A stretch of 64,000 bases of DNA from WHSW01 sp963705955 (lineage in GTDB: Bacteria > Actinomycetota > Thermoleophilia > Solirubrobacterales > 70-9). The notes below the pieces were generated by a model. That model saw only the letters and a program-made list of their open reading frames with translations. It searched no databases and was not told the DNA's origin. Position numbers and translations under genes: made by a program. Of the stretch, positions 11,070 through 19,628 are shown piece after piece. The stretch lies in NCBI GenBank assembly GCA_963705955.1, contig CAVPLH010000004.1, forward strand, positions 1 through 64,000, given 5' to 3'. How positions within the stretch are numbered: position 1 is the first letter of the stretch; every line of letters begins with the position of its first letter.

Positions 11070-11714
11070 ATGAAGCACACGTCGATCGACATCTACCTGG
11101 TGATCGACACCTTTTTGCTGTTGCTGATCGGCATCGGTCCGAAGATCGCTCTCGTGCCGTTCGTTGAGATCACCGCACCACTCGACGCGGCAACCAAGGC
11201 TCGGATCGTCCGCAAGATGCTCACCACCGCGTTCGTCGTCGCCCTGATCCTCGTTGGACTGGGCGAGCTTCTAGCGCGGCTGCTTCATTTCTCAACCGGG
11301 TCGCTATCGATCGCGGGCGGGATCATCCTGATCATCATCGCGATCACGATGGTCCTCGGAACCGGGGAACCCAGCGGGAACAAGGCCATCACCGAACGCG
11401 ATCCAATGCGCACCGCGGTGTTCCCTCTCGCCGTTCCCTACCTGCTCAACCCCGCCGGAATCGTCACGCTGGTGACCCTCTCCGCCGAGGCGGACTCAGT
11501 GGCAGTTTTCGCGATGGTGCTTGGCGTGCTCGGCGTGATGCTCGCGCTCGACGCGGCCGTGTTCCGGCTGGCCAACCGCGTCAGCGACAAACTGGACGAA
11601 AGCCGCATGCTGGTGACCGAGAAGATCTTCGGGATCCTCTTGGCCGCGCTCGCCGTCCAGCTTGTGCTCGACGGACTCGAAAGCGTCGGCGTAATCCACC
11701 TGTCCGGTCACTGA
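11070..11714 (+). CDS. MarC family integral membrane protein
   Basis: 214 residues with about six hydrophobic segments. MarC hallmarks are the N-terminal IGPKIALVPFVEIT after the first helix, the central GGIILIIIAITMVLG and the repeated-motif partner FPLAVPYLLNPAGIVTLV, which give the two-fold pseudo-symmetry of the family. MarC proteins are inner-membrane proteins of uncertain transport role; despite the name, a role in multiple antibiotic resistance was not upheld. It is a single gene with 226 bases of apparently non-coding DNA upstream, where I see no other feature. Confidence 0.87.
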   Translation: MKHTSIDIYLVIDTFLLLLIGIGPKIALVPFVEITAPLDAATKARIVRKMLTTAFVVALILVGLGELLARLLHFSTGSLSIAGGIILIIIAITMVLGTGEPSGNKAITERDPMRTAVFPLAVPYLLNPAGIVTLVTLSAEADSVAVFAMVLGVLGVMLALDAAVFRLANRVSDKLDESRMLVTEKIFGILLAALAVQLVLDGLESVGVIHLSGH

Positions 11715-11832
11715 CGATCACGGCCGGCGCACCTTGTCGCCAGTACATCTTGCCTAAGACCAGGGACGAGCGGGACCCGAGATCCGGCGTGTGAGATGCT
11801 CGACCATGATCGAATCGAAGGAGCGGACGAGC

Positions 11833-12102
11833 ATGGGACGAGACAGACGCCAACGCAGACGACGTATGGCCGCACTCGGCGGAGCCGCCGTCGCTGCGAA
11901 AAAGCACAGGGACAACAAGCTCGCCGCGGAGCCGCAGGACAGCGCGCCGGAGGCTGAGCCGACCGACCCTGGCCCAGCGGCGTCGGGTGGTCTTACTGCC
12001 GACACCATGGAGCGACTCAAGGAGCTCGGTCAGCTTCACGAACAAGGCGTGCTCACCGATGAGGAGTTCGCGAGCGAGAAGGCGAAGGTGCTGGGAAGCT
12101 GA
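11833..12102 (+). CDS. SHOCT domain small protein
   Basis: 89 residues: a very basic N-terminus (GRDRRQRRRRMAALGG), a short Ala/Lys helix, a Pro/Glu/Ala linker and a C-terminal SHOCT domain, TMERLKELGQLHEQGVLTDEEFASEKAKVLGS, with the usual L-x-x-L, G-x-L-T-x-E-E-F pattern. SHOCT domains are short oligomerisation-like modules at protein C-termini, of unclear function. The ATG at 11833 was chosen because AAGGAG lies nine bases before it; an in-frame ATG at 11806 is possible. It is convergent with the MFS gene. Confidence 0.75.
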   Translation: MGRDRRQRRRRMAALGGAAVAAKKHRDNKLAAEPQDSAPEAEPTDPGPAASGGLTADTMERLKELGQLHEQGVLTDEEFASEKAKVLGS

Positions 12103-12143
12103 CGCCTGGGGACACCGTTTGGACGAGGCGACTCGCCACCACA

Positions 12144-13760
12144 TCAGCTCGACTCTGCGTCGAGCACGCCTGACTCGGCCGATGAATCCGTGACCAGACG
12201 CTCGGCGGGGATGCGGCGCGTGCCCCAAAATGAGGCGACGACTATGAACCCCGCGAATAGGAAGGCGGTCTTCAGGGCGTTGAGCTGGGCGTCCTCGTAG
12301 CTCTGGACCAAGGCGTCGACCTCCTCGGGCTCGGCACCGGCGTCGGTTGCCGCCGTCCGGACCTCGTCCGAGGAAATGAAGCTGACCCCGCTGGCGATCG
12401 TCGTCTCGACCTGCTGTTGGGCCTCGGCTGAGACCCGCGGATCGGAGGCGATGTTGCTCTGAAAGGCGGTGATCAGGCCGGTGATGACGACAGCGCCGAG
12501 CAGCGCCGTCCCGAGCGATGAGCCGAGCTGCTGCGCGGTGTTCTGGAGGCCGCCCGCCTCGCTTCGATCAGCGTCCGTCACCGACGATTGGGCGACGTTT
12601 CCGAGCTGGGAGATGACCAGGCCCATCCCGACTCCCAGCACGCCCATCGCGATCAGAAAGCTGGTGGTGTCGAGCTCGGGCTCGACAACGCCAAGAAGCA
12701 ACAGCGTCGAGAGGAACGTGACGACAAGGCCGGCGCGCACGATGGGCCGGGGCGCGAAGCGCGACGAAATGGCTGAGCCGCCGAGCGCGGCGACGAACAG
12801 CCCGAGCGAAGCGGGGAGCATTCGCACGCCGGTCTCGAGCGCGTCGAGCCCTTGCACAACCTGGAGGTAGAGGGGCACCGTGAAGAAGATCCCCATCAGG
12901 ATCAAGTTCTGAGCCAACAGCATCGAGAGGGCGCTGCGGAACCTGTCGATCCCGAACAGGCGAAAGTGGACCAGCGGATCGGATCCCTGCTTCTCGCGCC
13001 GGCGCTCCCAGGCCCGAAACCCGGCGAGGATGAGCAGGCCCGCCGCGATCACGAAAGGCGTCAGCGAGAACCCGAACGGCTCGACCGGCGAGTTGAGCGG
13101 CCGCAGCCAGCCCCAGTTGCTCGCCTGCAGGACGCCGATCACTACCGTCGTCATCCCGAGAGCGGCGAGGACGGAGCCGACCCAGTCGAGCCGGGGCGGA
13201 CTCCCTTCCCTCTCCGGCTCGCTCAGGTACCTGGTCCCGAAGAGGATCAGCGCCGCGACCACCACCTCGCCGACGAAGACCACGCGCCAGGTGAGCTCGG
13301 TCGTCGCCCACCCGCCGAGAATCGGCCCAACCGCGATCCCGGCTCCGGCGACGCCCCCGAGCACTCCATAGGCGATCGCCCTCTGGGAGCCGGCGTAATT
13401 GCCCGCGACGAGGGCGACGAGCGCCGGTAGCACCATCGCCGCCCCGATTCCCTCGAGGACCGACCAACCCAGCATTAGGGTCGGGACACTCCACGAGGCC
13501 GCGGTGAGCGCTGACCCCGATGCGTAGATCACGAGGCCAATCGCGAAGACTCTTTTCCGGCCCCAGATGTCGCCGAGCTTGGCGCCCGTGACCATCAGCG
13601 CTGCCATTACGAGCGCGTACAGCGCGATCACCATCTGAATCGTCGTGACCGTGGTGTCGAAGTCCTTGACCAGTTGCGAGATCGCGACGTTCATCACGGC
13701 CTGGTCGAGGACCATCAGGAACTGGGCCGCCGCCAAGACACTGAGGATCCGCCACTTCAT
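12144..13760 (-). CDS. MFS drug/H+ antiporter, 14-helix (DHA2) family
   Basis: 538 residues with about 14 hydrophobic segments. Markers: LDQAVMNVAISQLVKDF in the first helix, the motif-A loop GAKLGDIWGRKRVFAIG, and the antiporter motif-C region GVLGGVAGAGIAVGPILGGW. This is the EmrB/QacA type that exports hydrophobic drugs using the proton gradient. The C-terminal region has an inserted extracellular loop (ASDPRVSAEAQQQVETT) before the final helix, common in actinobacterial members. ATG 13760 matches the conserved start MKWRILSVLAAAQF. No regulator is adjacent; substrates are not predictable. Confidence 0.92.
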   Translation of the reverse strand: MKWRILSVLAAAQFLMVLDQAVMNVAISQLVKDFDTTVTTIQMVIALYALVMAALMVTGAKLGDIWGRKRVFAIGLVIYASGSALTAASWSVPTLMLGWSVLEGIGAAMVLPALVALVAGNYAGSQRAIAYGVLGGVAGAGIAVGPILGGWATTELTWRVVFVGEVVVAALILFGTRYLSEPEREGSPPRLDWVGSVLAALGMTTVVIGVLQASNWGWLRPLNSPVEPFGFSLTPFVIAAGLLILAGFRAWERRREKQGSDPLVHFRLFGIDRFRSALSMLLAQNLILMGIFFTVPLYLQVVQGLDALETGVRMLPASLGLFVAALGGSAISSRFAPRPIVRAGLVVTFLSTLLLLGVVEPELDTTSFLIAMGVLGVGMGLVISQLGNVAQSSVTDADRSEAGGLQNTAQQLGSSLGTALLGAVVITGLITAFQSNIASDPRVSAEAQQQVETTIASGVSFISSDEVRTAATDAGAEPEEVDALVQSYEDAQLNALKTAFLFAGFIVVASFWGTRRIPAERLVTDSSAESGVLDAESS

Positions 13761-13832
13761 GTCAGACCCCGGGAGCTGGGCCGACCAAGGCGCCGGTCGC
13801 CCTTGGCACACCTGGTCCGTCGAGGCGCCGCA

Positions 13833-14030
13833 TCAGGGCATGTTCCACGGCGTCTCGTTCACCTGGGCGAAATATGACGGCTCCGAGTCCTCGGCCGCGT
13901 CGCGGGTGAGGATGCGCAACGCGTCGGCCTCCGTCCCGCTAAGCCCGGCGACGATCAGGTACTCGACCGTGATCGAGGACCGCTCGACGACGTCGTACAG
14001 CCAGGCCACGCTCCGGGCTTCGGCAGTCAC
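13833..14030 (-). CDS. Possible small hypothetical protein or gene fragment
   Basis: A 65-residue frame starting at GTG 14030 and ending 73 bases upstream of the MFS start. The sequence is protein-like (WLYDVVERSSITVEYLIVAG, TEADALRILTRDAAED) rather than the Arg/Pro-rich type of shadow frames, but I do not recognise a family. It could be the C-terminal remnant of a longer gene whose front is lost; the 280 bases further upstream contain no matching frame that I can see. Confidence 0.35.
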   Translation of the reverse strand: MTAEARSVAWLYDVVERSSITVEYLIVAGLSGTEADALRILTRDAAEDSEPSYFAQVNETPWNMP

Positions 14031-14310
14031 CGAGCTCGCGACGCGGGTGACATGGCCAGCTCTAATCGGGTGACGTCGTGGGCGAGTTCGCCCGCAGGTC
14101 GCGACCTTTCGTGGGCGGTGTCGCTCGATCTTTCTCGACGCCGGGCCGGATTCACCCGTGTCGGACGATGACGGGCTTGGGACGGGCCGTAGGCTGCGGC
14201 CGAGGATGCTGGGGAACCGGGTTATCGAGGACCCGCTGCCTCCAGGCGAAGAGGCGGGAGCGACCCCGCGAATCGAAAAACCGCGGTCGCGTGCAATGAC
14301 CGAACGTGCC

Positions 14311-15744
14311 TCAATCATCGAGGGCGACGGCGATACCGGAGTCCCATGCCATTTCTTCGTCGGCCCAGCTCGAGCGAGAGTCGAGCTGACGCGCGGCTCT
14401 GACCGCGGCGCGTCCGAGCGCGTTGGCGTAGGTGGGGAACGAGAAAGGAACGAGTGCGAGCTGCTCGACCTTCGTCCCCGACGCGACCGCGAGCGCTGCC
14501 AGCTGGGCGAGTTCGACGGCCCGCTCACCGACGATGTGACAGCCGAGGATGGTGTGCTCCTCGCGGTCGACGACGAGCTTGCAGAACCCCGTCGGGCGAC
14601 CGTCGATGATCGGGCGCGGCATCGACTCGAAGCCCTCTTCCCCCACGACCACGTCGTGGGTCTCGCGAGCGGTCGCCTCAGTGAGCCCGACAGAGGCGTA
14701 TTCGGGGTCAGTGAAGCTGCCCAGAGGGCTTACCTCCGCGGGGAGGACCTCGGTCCTTCCGACGGTGGCGTTGGTGGCTGCGAGGTAGGCCTCGCGCGCC
14801 GCCTCGTGCACGACCATGAGGTGACCGGTGACATCTCCGGCGGCGTAGATGCCTCGGGCGGTCGTGCGGAGCTGGGAATCGACCTTTATGTAGCCGCGGG
14901 GGTCGGTCTCCACGCCGGCGACCGGGAGGTCGAGGGGGTCGGTGTTTGCGACCCACCCGACCGCGACCACCGCCAGGGTCGCGTCGATTTGCACCTCTGC
15001 ATCGCCTCGGGAATAGACGAGTCGCACTCCGGCGGGAGATGGCTCGAAGCGCTCGATCGTTCCGGCGCGCTCGAGGACACGGACGCCGGAAGTCTTCAGC
15101 GCCGTGCTCATCGCTCCCGACACCTGCTCGTCCTCGCTCATGAGGATGCGGGGGGCGGCCTCGAACAGGGTGACCCGCGATTCGAAGGCGTTGAAGATCG
15201 AGGCGACTTGGACCCCGGTCGCACCGGCGCCGATCACCAGCAGCGAGTCGGGAGCCGATTCGAGGCGCCAGGCGTCGCTGTGGGTGCAGGTCAGCTCGAA
15301 GCCGGGCACGGGGAGCTGCCGCGACACGCCGCCGGTGCACAGGATGATGTTTGCGGCTCGCAGTCGCGGTCCGTTGTCGCTCTCGATCACGTGCGGCTCG
15401 ACGAACCGCGCGGTTCCAGCGTGTTCGTGGAGGGTCACGCCGGCGTGCTGGAGCTCGTCGCGCAAGAGCGCGTGCGCGCGCACGTCGCCGGTGACCTCGC
15501 GCACGCGTGCCAGCAGACGCCGATAGTCGAGCCTGGGTTCGCCGGCGCTGATCCCGTAGCGTCCGAGTTGCCTCGCCTCCCGCATCAGGCGCGCCGCATG
15601 GGCCAAGGTCCGCACCGGCACCGGCCCGTCGTTGGCGGCCATTCCCCCGAGCTCGTCGCGCGTGACGAGGGCCGTTCGAGCTCCGAGTCGCGCCGCACGC
15701 AACGCAGCGACGACGCCGGCGGGCCCGGCGCCGATCACGGTCAC
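14311..15744 (-). CDS. Pyridine nucleotide-disulfide reductase-like flavoprotein without redox cysteines
   Basis: About 477 residues with the dihydrolipoamide/mercuric reductase layout: FAD site VIGAGPAGVVAALRAA, NAD(P) site LLVIGAGATGVQVASIF, second FAD motif GIYAAGDVTG, and the C-terminal dimerisation domain (FTDPEYASVGLTEA, GCHIVGERAVELAQ). Where the family has its CxxxxC disulfide, this protein reads GGMAANDGPVPVRTL, and the C-terminal His-Glu pair region is SFPTYANAL. It cannot be a classical disulfide reductase; a transhydrogenase-like or quinone/NADH oxidase role is possible. The GTG at 15744 truncates the usual few residues before the FAD motif, and AGGAGG lies further upstream, so the true start may be upstream. 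Convergence with the zwf remnant suggests a locally rearranged area. Confidence 0.82.
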   Translation of the reverse strand: MTVIGAGPAGVVAALRAARLGARTALVTRDELGGMAANDGPVPVRTLAHAARLMREARQLGRYGISAGEPRLDYRRLLARVREVTGDVRAHALLRDELQHAGVTLHEHAGTARFVEPHVIESDNGPRLRAANIILCTGGVSRQLPVPGFELTCTHSDAWRLESAPDSLLVIGAGATGVQVASIFNAFESRVTLFEAAPRILMSEDEQVSGAMSTALKTSGVRVLERAGTIERFEPSPAGVRLVYSRGDAEVQIDATLAVVAVGWVANTDPLDLPVAGVETDPRGYIKVDSQLRTTARGIYAAGDVTGHLMVVHEAAREAYLAATNATVGRTEVLPAEVSPLGSFTDPEYASVGLTEATARETHDVVVGEEGFESMPRPIIDGRPTGFCKLVVDREEHTILGCHIVGERAVELAQLAALAVASGTKVEQLALVPFSFPTYANALGRAAVRAARQLDSRSSWADEEMAWDSGIAVALDD

Positions 15745-15959
15745 ATCGAGGTCATTAGTGGGCAGGCTCGTAGCGTCGCACCTCCTGGGCGGCCTGGTGG
15801 GTCCGGGCGCCTCGTAGGCACCGGGTAACTGACCGACCAGTTTCCCGGCGTTGCGCCGAACGTGCTCGCGATCGGGCTCATAGAACCGTACGTTCGCCTC
15901 GTCACGACGCTCAACGGTCCGGAGCAGACGGCCGAGAACCGCCGGCTCGGCACGCTCGA

Positions 15960-16133
15960 CACGGCCACCTCATCGACGAGATGCTCCAGCGCAACCCGAT
16001 GCTGTTCATCCGCGGCGACGAGGCCGAGGAGGCCTGGCGGATCATCGACCCCGTGATGGCCGCGTGGGCCGCCGGCGACGTTCCGATACAGGAATACCCT
16101 GCCGGCACAGCGCCCCCGGGTCCCGTGCTCTGA
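15960..16133 (+). pseudogene. zwf: C-terminal remnant of glucose-6-phosphate dehydrogenase
   Basis: An open stretch ending at TGA 16133 encodes GHLIDEMLQRNPMLFIRGD followed by EAEEAWRIIDPVMAAWAAG and a final YPAGTAPPGP. This matches the end of glucose-6-phosphate dehydrogenase, where DEVExAWxIVDPI and the YPAGxxGP tail are conserved. Nothing upstream resembles the catalytic or NADP-binding parts, so only about the last 57 residues survive. It is a relic, probably left by a deletion or by insertion of neighbouring accessory DNA. The 15745-15959 stretch before it holds nothing recognisable. Confidence 0.65.
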
Positions 16134-16183
16134 CGCCTTCGGTCATCGTTGCACGCGACGTGTATTCGGGAATCCGCTGAGCC

Positions 16184-16846
16184 GTGAGCCTGGAAGCGCT
16201 TGCCCTGGCGGTGGTTTGCGCATTCCGTCCCACCGCCCTTGCCGCGGTCTATGCGCTGCTTTCGTCGTCGACGCCCCGGCGGCCGCTGGCGGCTTACACG
16301 GTCGCCGGCTTCGCATTCAGCGCAATCTGCGGTGCGATCGTGGTGCTCGTCCTGCACGGAGTCGGACGGGAGCCCGGCACTTCGACGGTGAGCGGGGTGA
16401 TCGAGCTTGCGGGCGGCGCTGCGGCGCTGGGCTTCGCCGCGGGCATCGCCACCGGCCGGCTGCGAGGTGAGTTCCGAACCGGACATTCGAACGGTGGCTC
16501 CCGCCTGGGAGCACAGCTGCGCAACCCGTCGCCCCGGGTGGCGGCCGCGGCCGGCGTCGCCACACATCTTCCCGGGCTGCTCTATCTGCTCGGCCTGAAC
16601 GCGATCGCCGACAGCGACCCGCGTTTGGCCGGGGGACTCGTCGCGGTGCTCGTCTTCGATGCGATTTGGCTGGCGATCCCGTTCATCGCGCTCGTCGCAA
16701 GCATCCGCCGCCCCGACGTCCCCCGCGCCGCGATCGGCCGAATATCAGCTTGGATGCTGAGCCATCAGCGTGCGGGCCTGACCCTCGTTTTCAGCGTGGT
16801 CGGCGCTTACTTCGCGACCAAGGGCGTCCTCGATCTCCTGGCTTAG
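16184..16846 (+). CDS. GAP-like (LysE-type) six-helix membrane protein
   Basis: 220 residues, GTG start, about six hydrophobic segments and few charged loops. Features such as LALAVVCAFRPTALAAVYALLSS at the N-terminus, PRVAAAAGVATHLPGLLYLLGLNAI in the middle and VVGAYFATKGVLDLL at the end fit the GAP/Sap family, known from mycobacteria as proteins involved in exporting glycolipids such as sulfolipid or glycopeptidolipid, and related in fold to LysE exporters. The substrate is unknown. It follows the zwf remnant by 50 bases and precedes a convergent tRNA gene. Confidence 0.72.
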   Translation: MSLEALALAVVCAFRPTALAAVYALLSSSTPRRPLAAYTVAGFAFSAICGAIVVLVLHGVGREPGTSTVSGVIELAGGAAALGFAAGIATGRLRGEFRTGHSNGGSRLGAQLRNPSPRVAAAAGVATHLPGLLYLLGLNAIADSDPRLAGGLVAVLVFDAIWLAIPFIALVASIRRPDVPRAAIGRISAWMLSHQRAGLTLVFSVVGAYFATKGVLDLLA

Positions 16847-16976
16847 CGCTTTCGCTTTGACCAGCGTTTCACTGTCAAGCGAGATGAGTGATCGAGTCGC
16901 GCCAGACCTCGGGTCAGCCGGTCTGACCTCGGACGAGGTGCGCGAGATCTGCGCTCAAAACCGCTTGTCTAAGCGA

Positions 16977-17049
16977 TGGGCCGTGCAGGGATCGAACCTG
17001 CGACCTTGAGATTAAGAGTCTCCTGCTCTACCAGCTGAGCTAACGGCCC
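16977..17049 (-). tRNA. tRNA-Lys (CTT)
   Basis: The minus strand folds as a standard cloverleaf: acceptor GGGCCGT pairing with ACGGCCC, D-arm GCTC...GAGC, anticodon loop CTCTTAA with anticodon CTT, and T-arm GCAGG TTCGATC CCTGC. The discriminator is A. The CCA end is not encoded. Lysine codon AAG would be read, the preferred Lys codon in GC-rich genomes. Confidence 0.96.
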
Positions 17050-17100
17050 GGGACGGGCATGGTAGCGAGGGGCGTGGGCCCGTCGAGGCGGCGCTGCGGG

Positions 17101-17883
17101 CTATGGAGCGGGCGCCGGGGCGGGGGCGCCGGAAGTGCCGCCGAGGCCGCCGAACGGGTCCTGGAGGCCCTGCTCGCCGGCCTGCTGTCCGCCCTGCTGG
17201 GCCTGCTTCTTGATCGCCGCGAGCTGCTTCACCGCCCGCTTTCGCAACCCTTCGAGGCTCGTCTGGATCTGCTTGCGCTGCGTCTTGTCGGCCGCTGCGA
17301 CCGCCTGCTCGGCGGCGGCATCGCCCTTCTTCAGCGACCCGTCGGCGTACTCGTAGAAGGCGAGCTGGCCATAGGCGGCGGCCGTCTTCTGGCCGTCGGC
17401 GACGATCTGCTGCGCCGCGGCGGCACCGCCGGCGTCACCGAGCAGCACGTAAGCCTGAGCCGCGTTCGCGGCCGCGGAGAGGTTCGGCTGCTTCGGCTTC
17501 GTCTTCAGGTAGTCCTCCCAGGCGGCGACGGCGTCCTCGAGCTGGTTGCGGGCGTCGGTGGAGACCGAGGTCTGCCCCGTCTGGGGATCGGTGCTGACTC
17601 CCGACGAGGTCGCGGCGGCGTAGTGGTTGGTGACCAGATCGAGCATCGCCTGGGTGTTCGTCGGATCGTTGGCGAGGGTGCTCTCGGCGTCATCGATCGC
17701 CTGCTGGAACTGCGGGTTGGTGTTTGAGCTGTCCCCGCCGAGGCCGAGCGCGTCGAAGATCCCGCCGATCCCGCCGCTGCCGACGCCGAAGCCGACGAAG
17801 CTGATCGCGAAGATCGCCGCGAGCATCGCGAACGTGACCTGGACGACGCGGCGGCGCTTGCCGCTTTGGAGATCGAAGAGCAT
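17101..17883 (-). CDS. Membrane-anchored TPR-like protein
   Basis: 260 residues. A basic cytosolic start (SGKRRRVVQV) is followed by one membrane helix (TFAMLAAIFAISFVGFGVG), so the rest lies outside or in the periplasmic-like space. The soluble part is Ala/Gln-rich helical repeat, with TPR-like units around DPTNTQAMLDLVTNHYAAA, NAAQAYVLLGDAGGAAAAQQI and TAAAYGQLAFYEYADGS; it ends in a Gly/Ala/Pro tail. It lies 16 bases downstream of tatC on the same strand, probably in one transcript. It may be a scaffold linked to export; no enzymatic motif is visible. Confidence 0.75.
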   Translation of the reverse strand: MLFDLQSGKRRRVVQVTFAMLAAIFAISFVGFGVGSGGIGGIFDALGLGGDSSNTNPQFQQAIDDAESTLANDPTNTQAMLDLVTNHYAAATSSGVSTDPQTGQTSVSTDARNQLEDAVAAWEDYLKTKPKQPNLSAAANAAQAYVLLGDAGGAAAAQQIVADGQKTAAAYGQLAFYEYADGSLKKGDAAAEQAVAAADKTQRKQIQTSLEGLRKRAVKQLAAIKKQAQQGGQQAGEQGLQDPFGGLGGTSGAPAPAPAP

Positions 17884-17899
17884 CGAATGCGGAGACTAG

Positions 17900-18688
17900 C
17901 TATGAGGCTCCGGCCGGCGGCGCATGGGGGCCCTCGACCTCGGCATCCGGCTGCTCGGCTTCGCGCGACCGGCCGAAGCGTCGCGCCAGCAGCAGCGAGA
18001 ACTCGAACAGCAGGTACAGCGGGGCCATCGAGATCAGCATCGTGATCGGGTCGGTGCCCGGAAGGAGCATCGCGACGACGGCGATGATCAGCACGGCGTA
18101 GCGGCGGTTGCGGCCGAGCTGCTGCGGGGTGACGATCCCGAGCCTGGTGATCGCCAGGATCGCGACCGGGATCTGGAACAGCAGCCCGACCCCGATCAGC
18201 GTCGTGATGAAGAAGCCGTAGTACTCGCTCGCGCGGATCTCGATGTTGAAGTCGTCGGCGTTGAAGCTGAGCAGGAAATTCAGCGCGGGCGGCATGACCA
18301 CGAAGTAGGCGAACACGACCCCGGCGATGAACAGGAACGGGATCATCAGCAGGAGCGGCATCATCACCCGCTTCTCCGTCGGACTGAACGCGGGAAGCAC
18401 GAAGGCGTAGAGCTGGTAGAGGATGATCGGCAGCGCGATCAGGATCCCCGCGTACGCCGAGAGCTTGAAGGTCGTGAAGAACGGCTCGGTGACGCTGAAG
18501 GTCAGCGGCTCCTTGTCGCCGGGCAGCGGCCCGTTGGCGATCTGCAGCAGCAGATTGTTCTGCCAGAAGCAGAGTGCGATCGCCGCGGCGAGGATGACCG
18601 CCGAGAAGATGATCCGCGAACGAAGCTCGTCGAGGTGCTCGACGAGCGTCATCCGGTCGTCGAAGCTGGCTGACTTCAGCCGCGCCAC
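17900..18688 (-). CDS. tatC: Sec-independent protein translocase TatC
   Basis: 262-residue, six-helix core of the twin-arginine translocase, which binds Tat signal peptides and recruits TatA. Conserved parts are MTLVEHLDELRSRI at the N-terminus, FSVTEPFFTTFKLS in the first outer loop, the helix-3 region IALPIILYQLYAFVLPAFSPTEK, and PPALNFLLSF. The start is GTG 18688. The C-terminal tail (REAEQPDAEVEG...) is variable. tatA lies 21 bases upstream. Its clients in this window include the Rieske protein and the ferritin-like protein. Confidence 0.96.
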   Translation of the reverse strand: MARLKSASFDDRMTLVEHLDELRSRIIFSAVILAAAIALCFWQNNLLLQIANGPLPGDKEPLTFSVTEPFFTTFKLSAYAGILIALPIILYQLYAFVLPAFSPTEKRVMMPLLLMIPFLFIAGVVFAYFVVMPPALNFLLSFNADDFNIEIRASEYYGFFITTLIGVGLLFQIPVAILAITRLGIVTPQQLGRNRRYAVLIIAVVAMLLPGTDPITMLISMAPLYLLFEFSLLLARRFGRSREAEQPDAEVEGPHAPPAGAS

Positions 18689-18709
18689 GGCGGGGAGCTC
18701 GAGCGGCGC

Positions 18710-18964
18710 CTAGCCGCGCTTGTCGGCGACGACCTCGCCCTCGACGGGCTCGGCGCCGGGGTCGGGCTGCGGCTGGGCGGCCTGCGTCTCGAGCTTGGCC
18801 TGCTCGGTCTTCTCGTCGTCGTCGTTACCGCCGGTGATCGAGTCCTTGAACTCGCGCATGCCGGAGCCGAGCGATCTGCCGAGATCGGGGAGGCGTTTCG
18901 GCCCGAAGATGACGAGAGCGATCACGAGCACGATCGCCAGTTCGAGTGGTCCTATATTGGGCAT
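18710..18964 (-). CDS. tatA: Twin-arginine translocase subunit TatA/TatB
   Basis: 84 residues: a short N-terminal hydrophobic helix, GPLELAIVLVIALVIFGPKRLPDLG, then the amphipathic helix RSLGSGMREFKDSITG and an acidic unstructured tail. The FGPKRLP hinge is diagnostic for TatA/TatB. The open frame runs back without stop into dcd, which would suggest a fusion, but that is caused by a frame error in dcd (see that entry); ATG 18964 is the natural start. Immediately upstream of tatC, forming a tatAC pair. Confidence 0.9.
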   Translation of the reverse strand: MPNIGPLELAIVLVIALVIFGPKRLPDLGRSLGSGMREFKDSITGGNDDDEKTEQAKLETQAAQPQPDPGAEPVEGEVVADKRG

Positions 18965-19005
18965 CGCCGCAGATGCTACTCCTACCGGGTCCCCGGCCTG
19001 GGCAC

Positions 19006-19576
19006 CTACTTGCGATCGAAGTTCAGATAGAAGCGTGACGGCGGTCGGCTCGTCCTGGCCCTGATACTTCGATCCCGTCTCGCGTGAGCCGTACGGCCGC
19101 TCGACCGGACCGTCCATTCGCATGAACGAGATCTGGCCGATCGGCATCCCCCGGTAGATCGTGATCGGGAGGTTGGCGACGTTCGAGAGCTCCAGGGTCA
19201 GGTTGCCCTCGAAGCCGGCGTCGACGAAGCCCGCCGTGCTGTGGATCAGCAACCCGAGCCGGCCGAGCGAGCTCTTGCCCTCGAGCCGCCCGACGACGTC
19301 GTCGGGCAGGCTGACACGCTCGAGCGTCTGGCCGAGGACGAACTCACCCGGATGGAGGATGAACGGCTCGTCGTCGCCGACCTCGACCAGCTCGGTCAGC
19401 TCCTCCATCGGCCGGCGGACGTCGATGTACGGGTAGCGGGCGTTGTGAAAGACGCGGAATTTGCCGTCCGCGCGGACGTCGACGCTCGATGGCTGGATCA
19501 GGCCCGGGTCGAAGGGGTCGAAGACGATCCGTCCCGCCTCGACCTCCGCCCTGATAGTCCGGTCTGAGAGCACCAT
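19006..19576 (-). CDS. dcd: dCTP deaminase, one frameshift near the 3' end
   Basis: Converts dCTP to dUTP (or dUMP in bifunctional forms) for thymidylate synthesis. Markers: MVLSDRTIRAEVEAGRIVFDP, QPSSVDVR, EFVLGQTLERVSLPDDVVGRLEGKSSLGRLGL (with the RxEGKSSLGRLG active-site motif), STAGFVDAGFEGNLTLEL and GSKYQGQ. The family ending S-R-F-Y-L-N-F-D-R-K then stop is encoded one base out of frame (stop at 19006-19008); removing one base near 19040 restores it. As written the frame instead reads on into tatA. About 190 residues when repaired, the normal length. Confidence 0.93.
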
Positions 19577-19628
19577 CGCGGCGCCAGTCTAGACCCGTGC
19601 GGAGCGCCCGCGGCGGCGCTCGTCGCGA

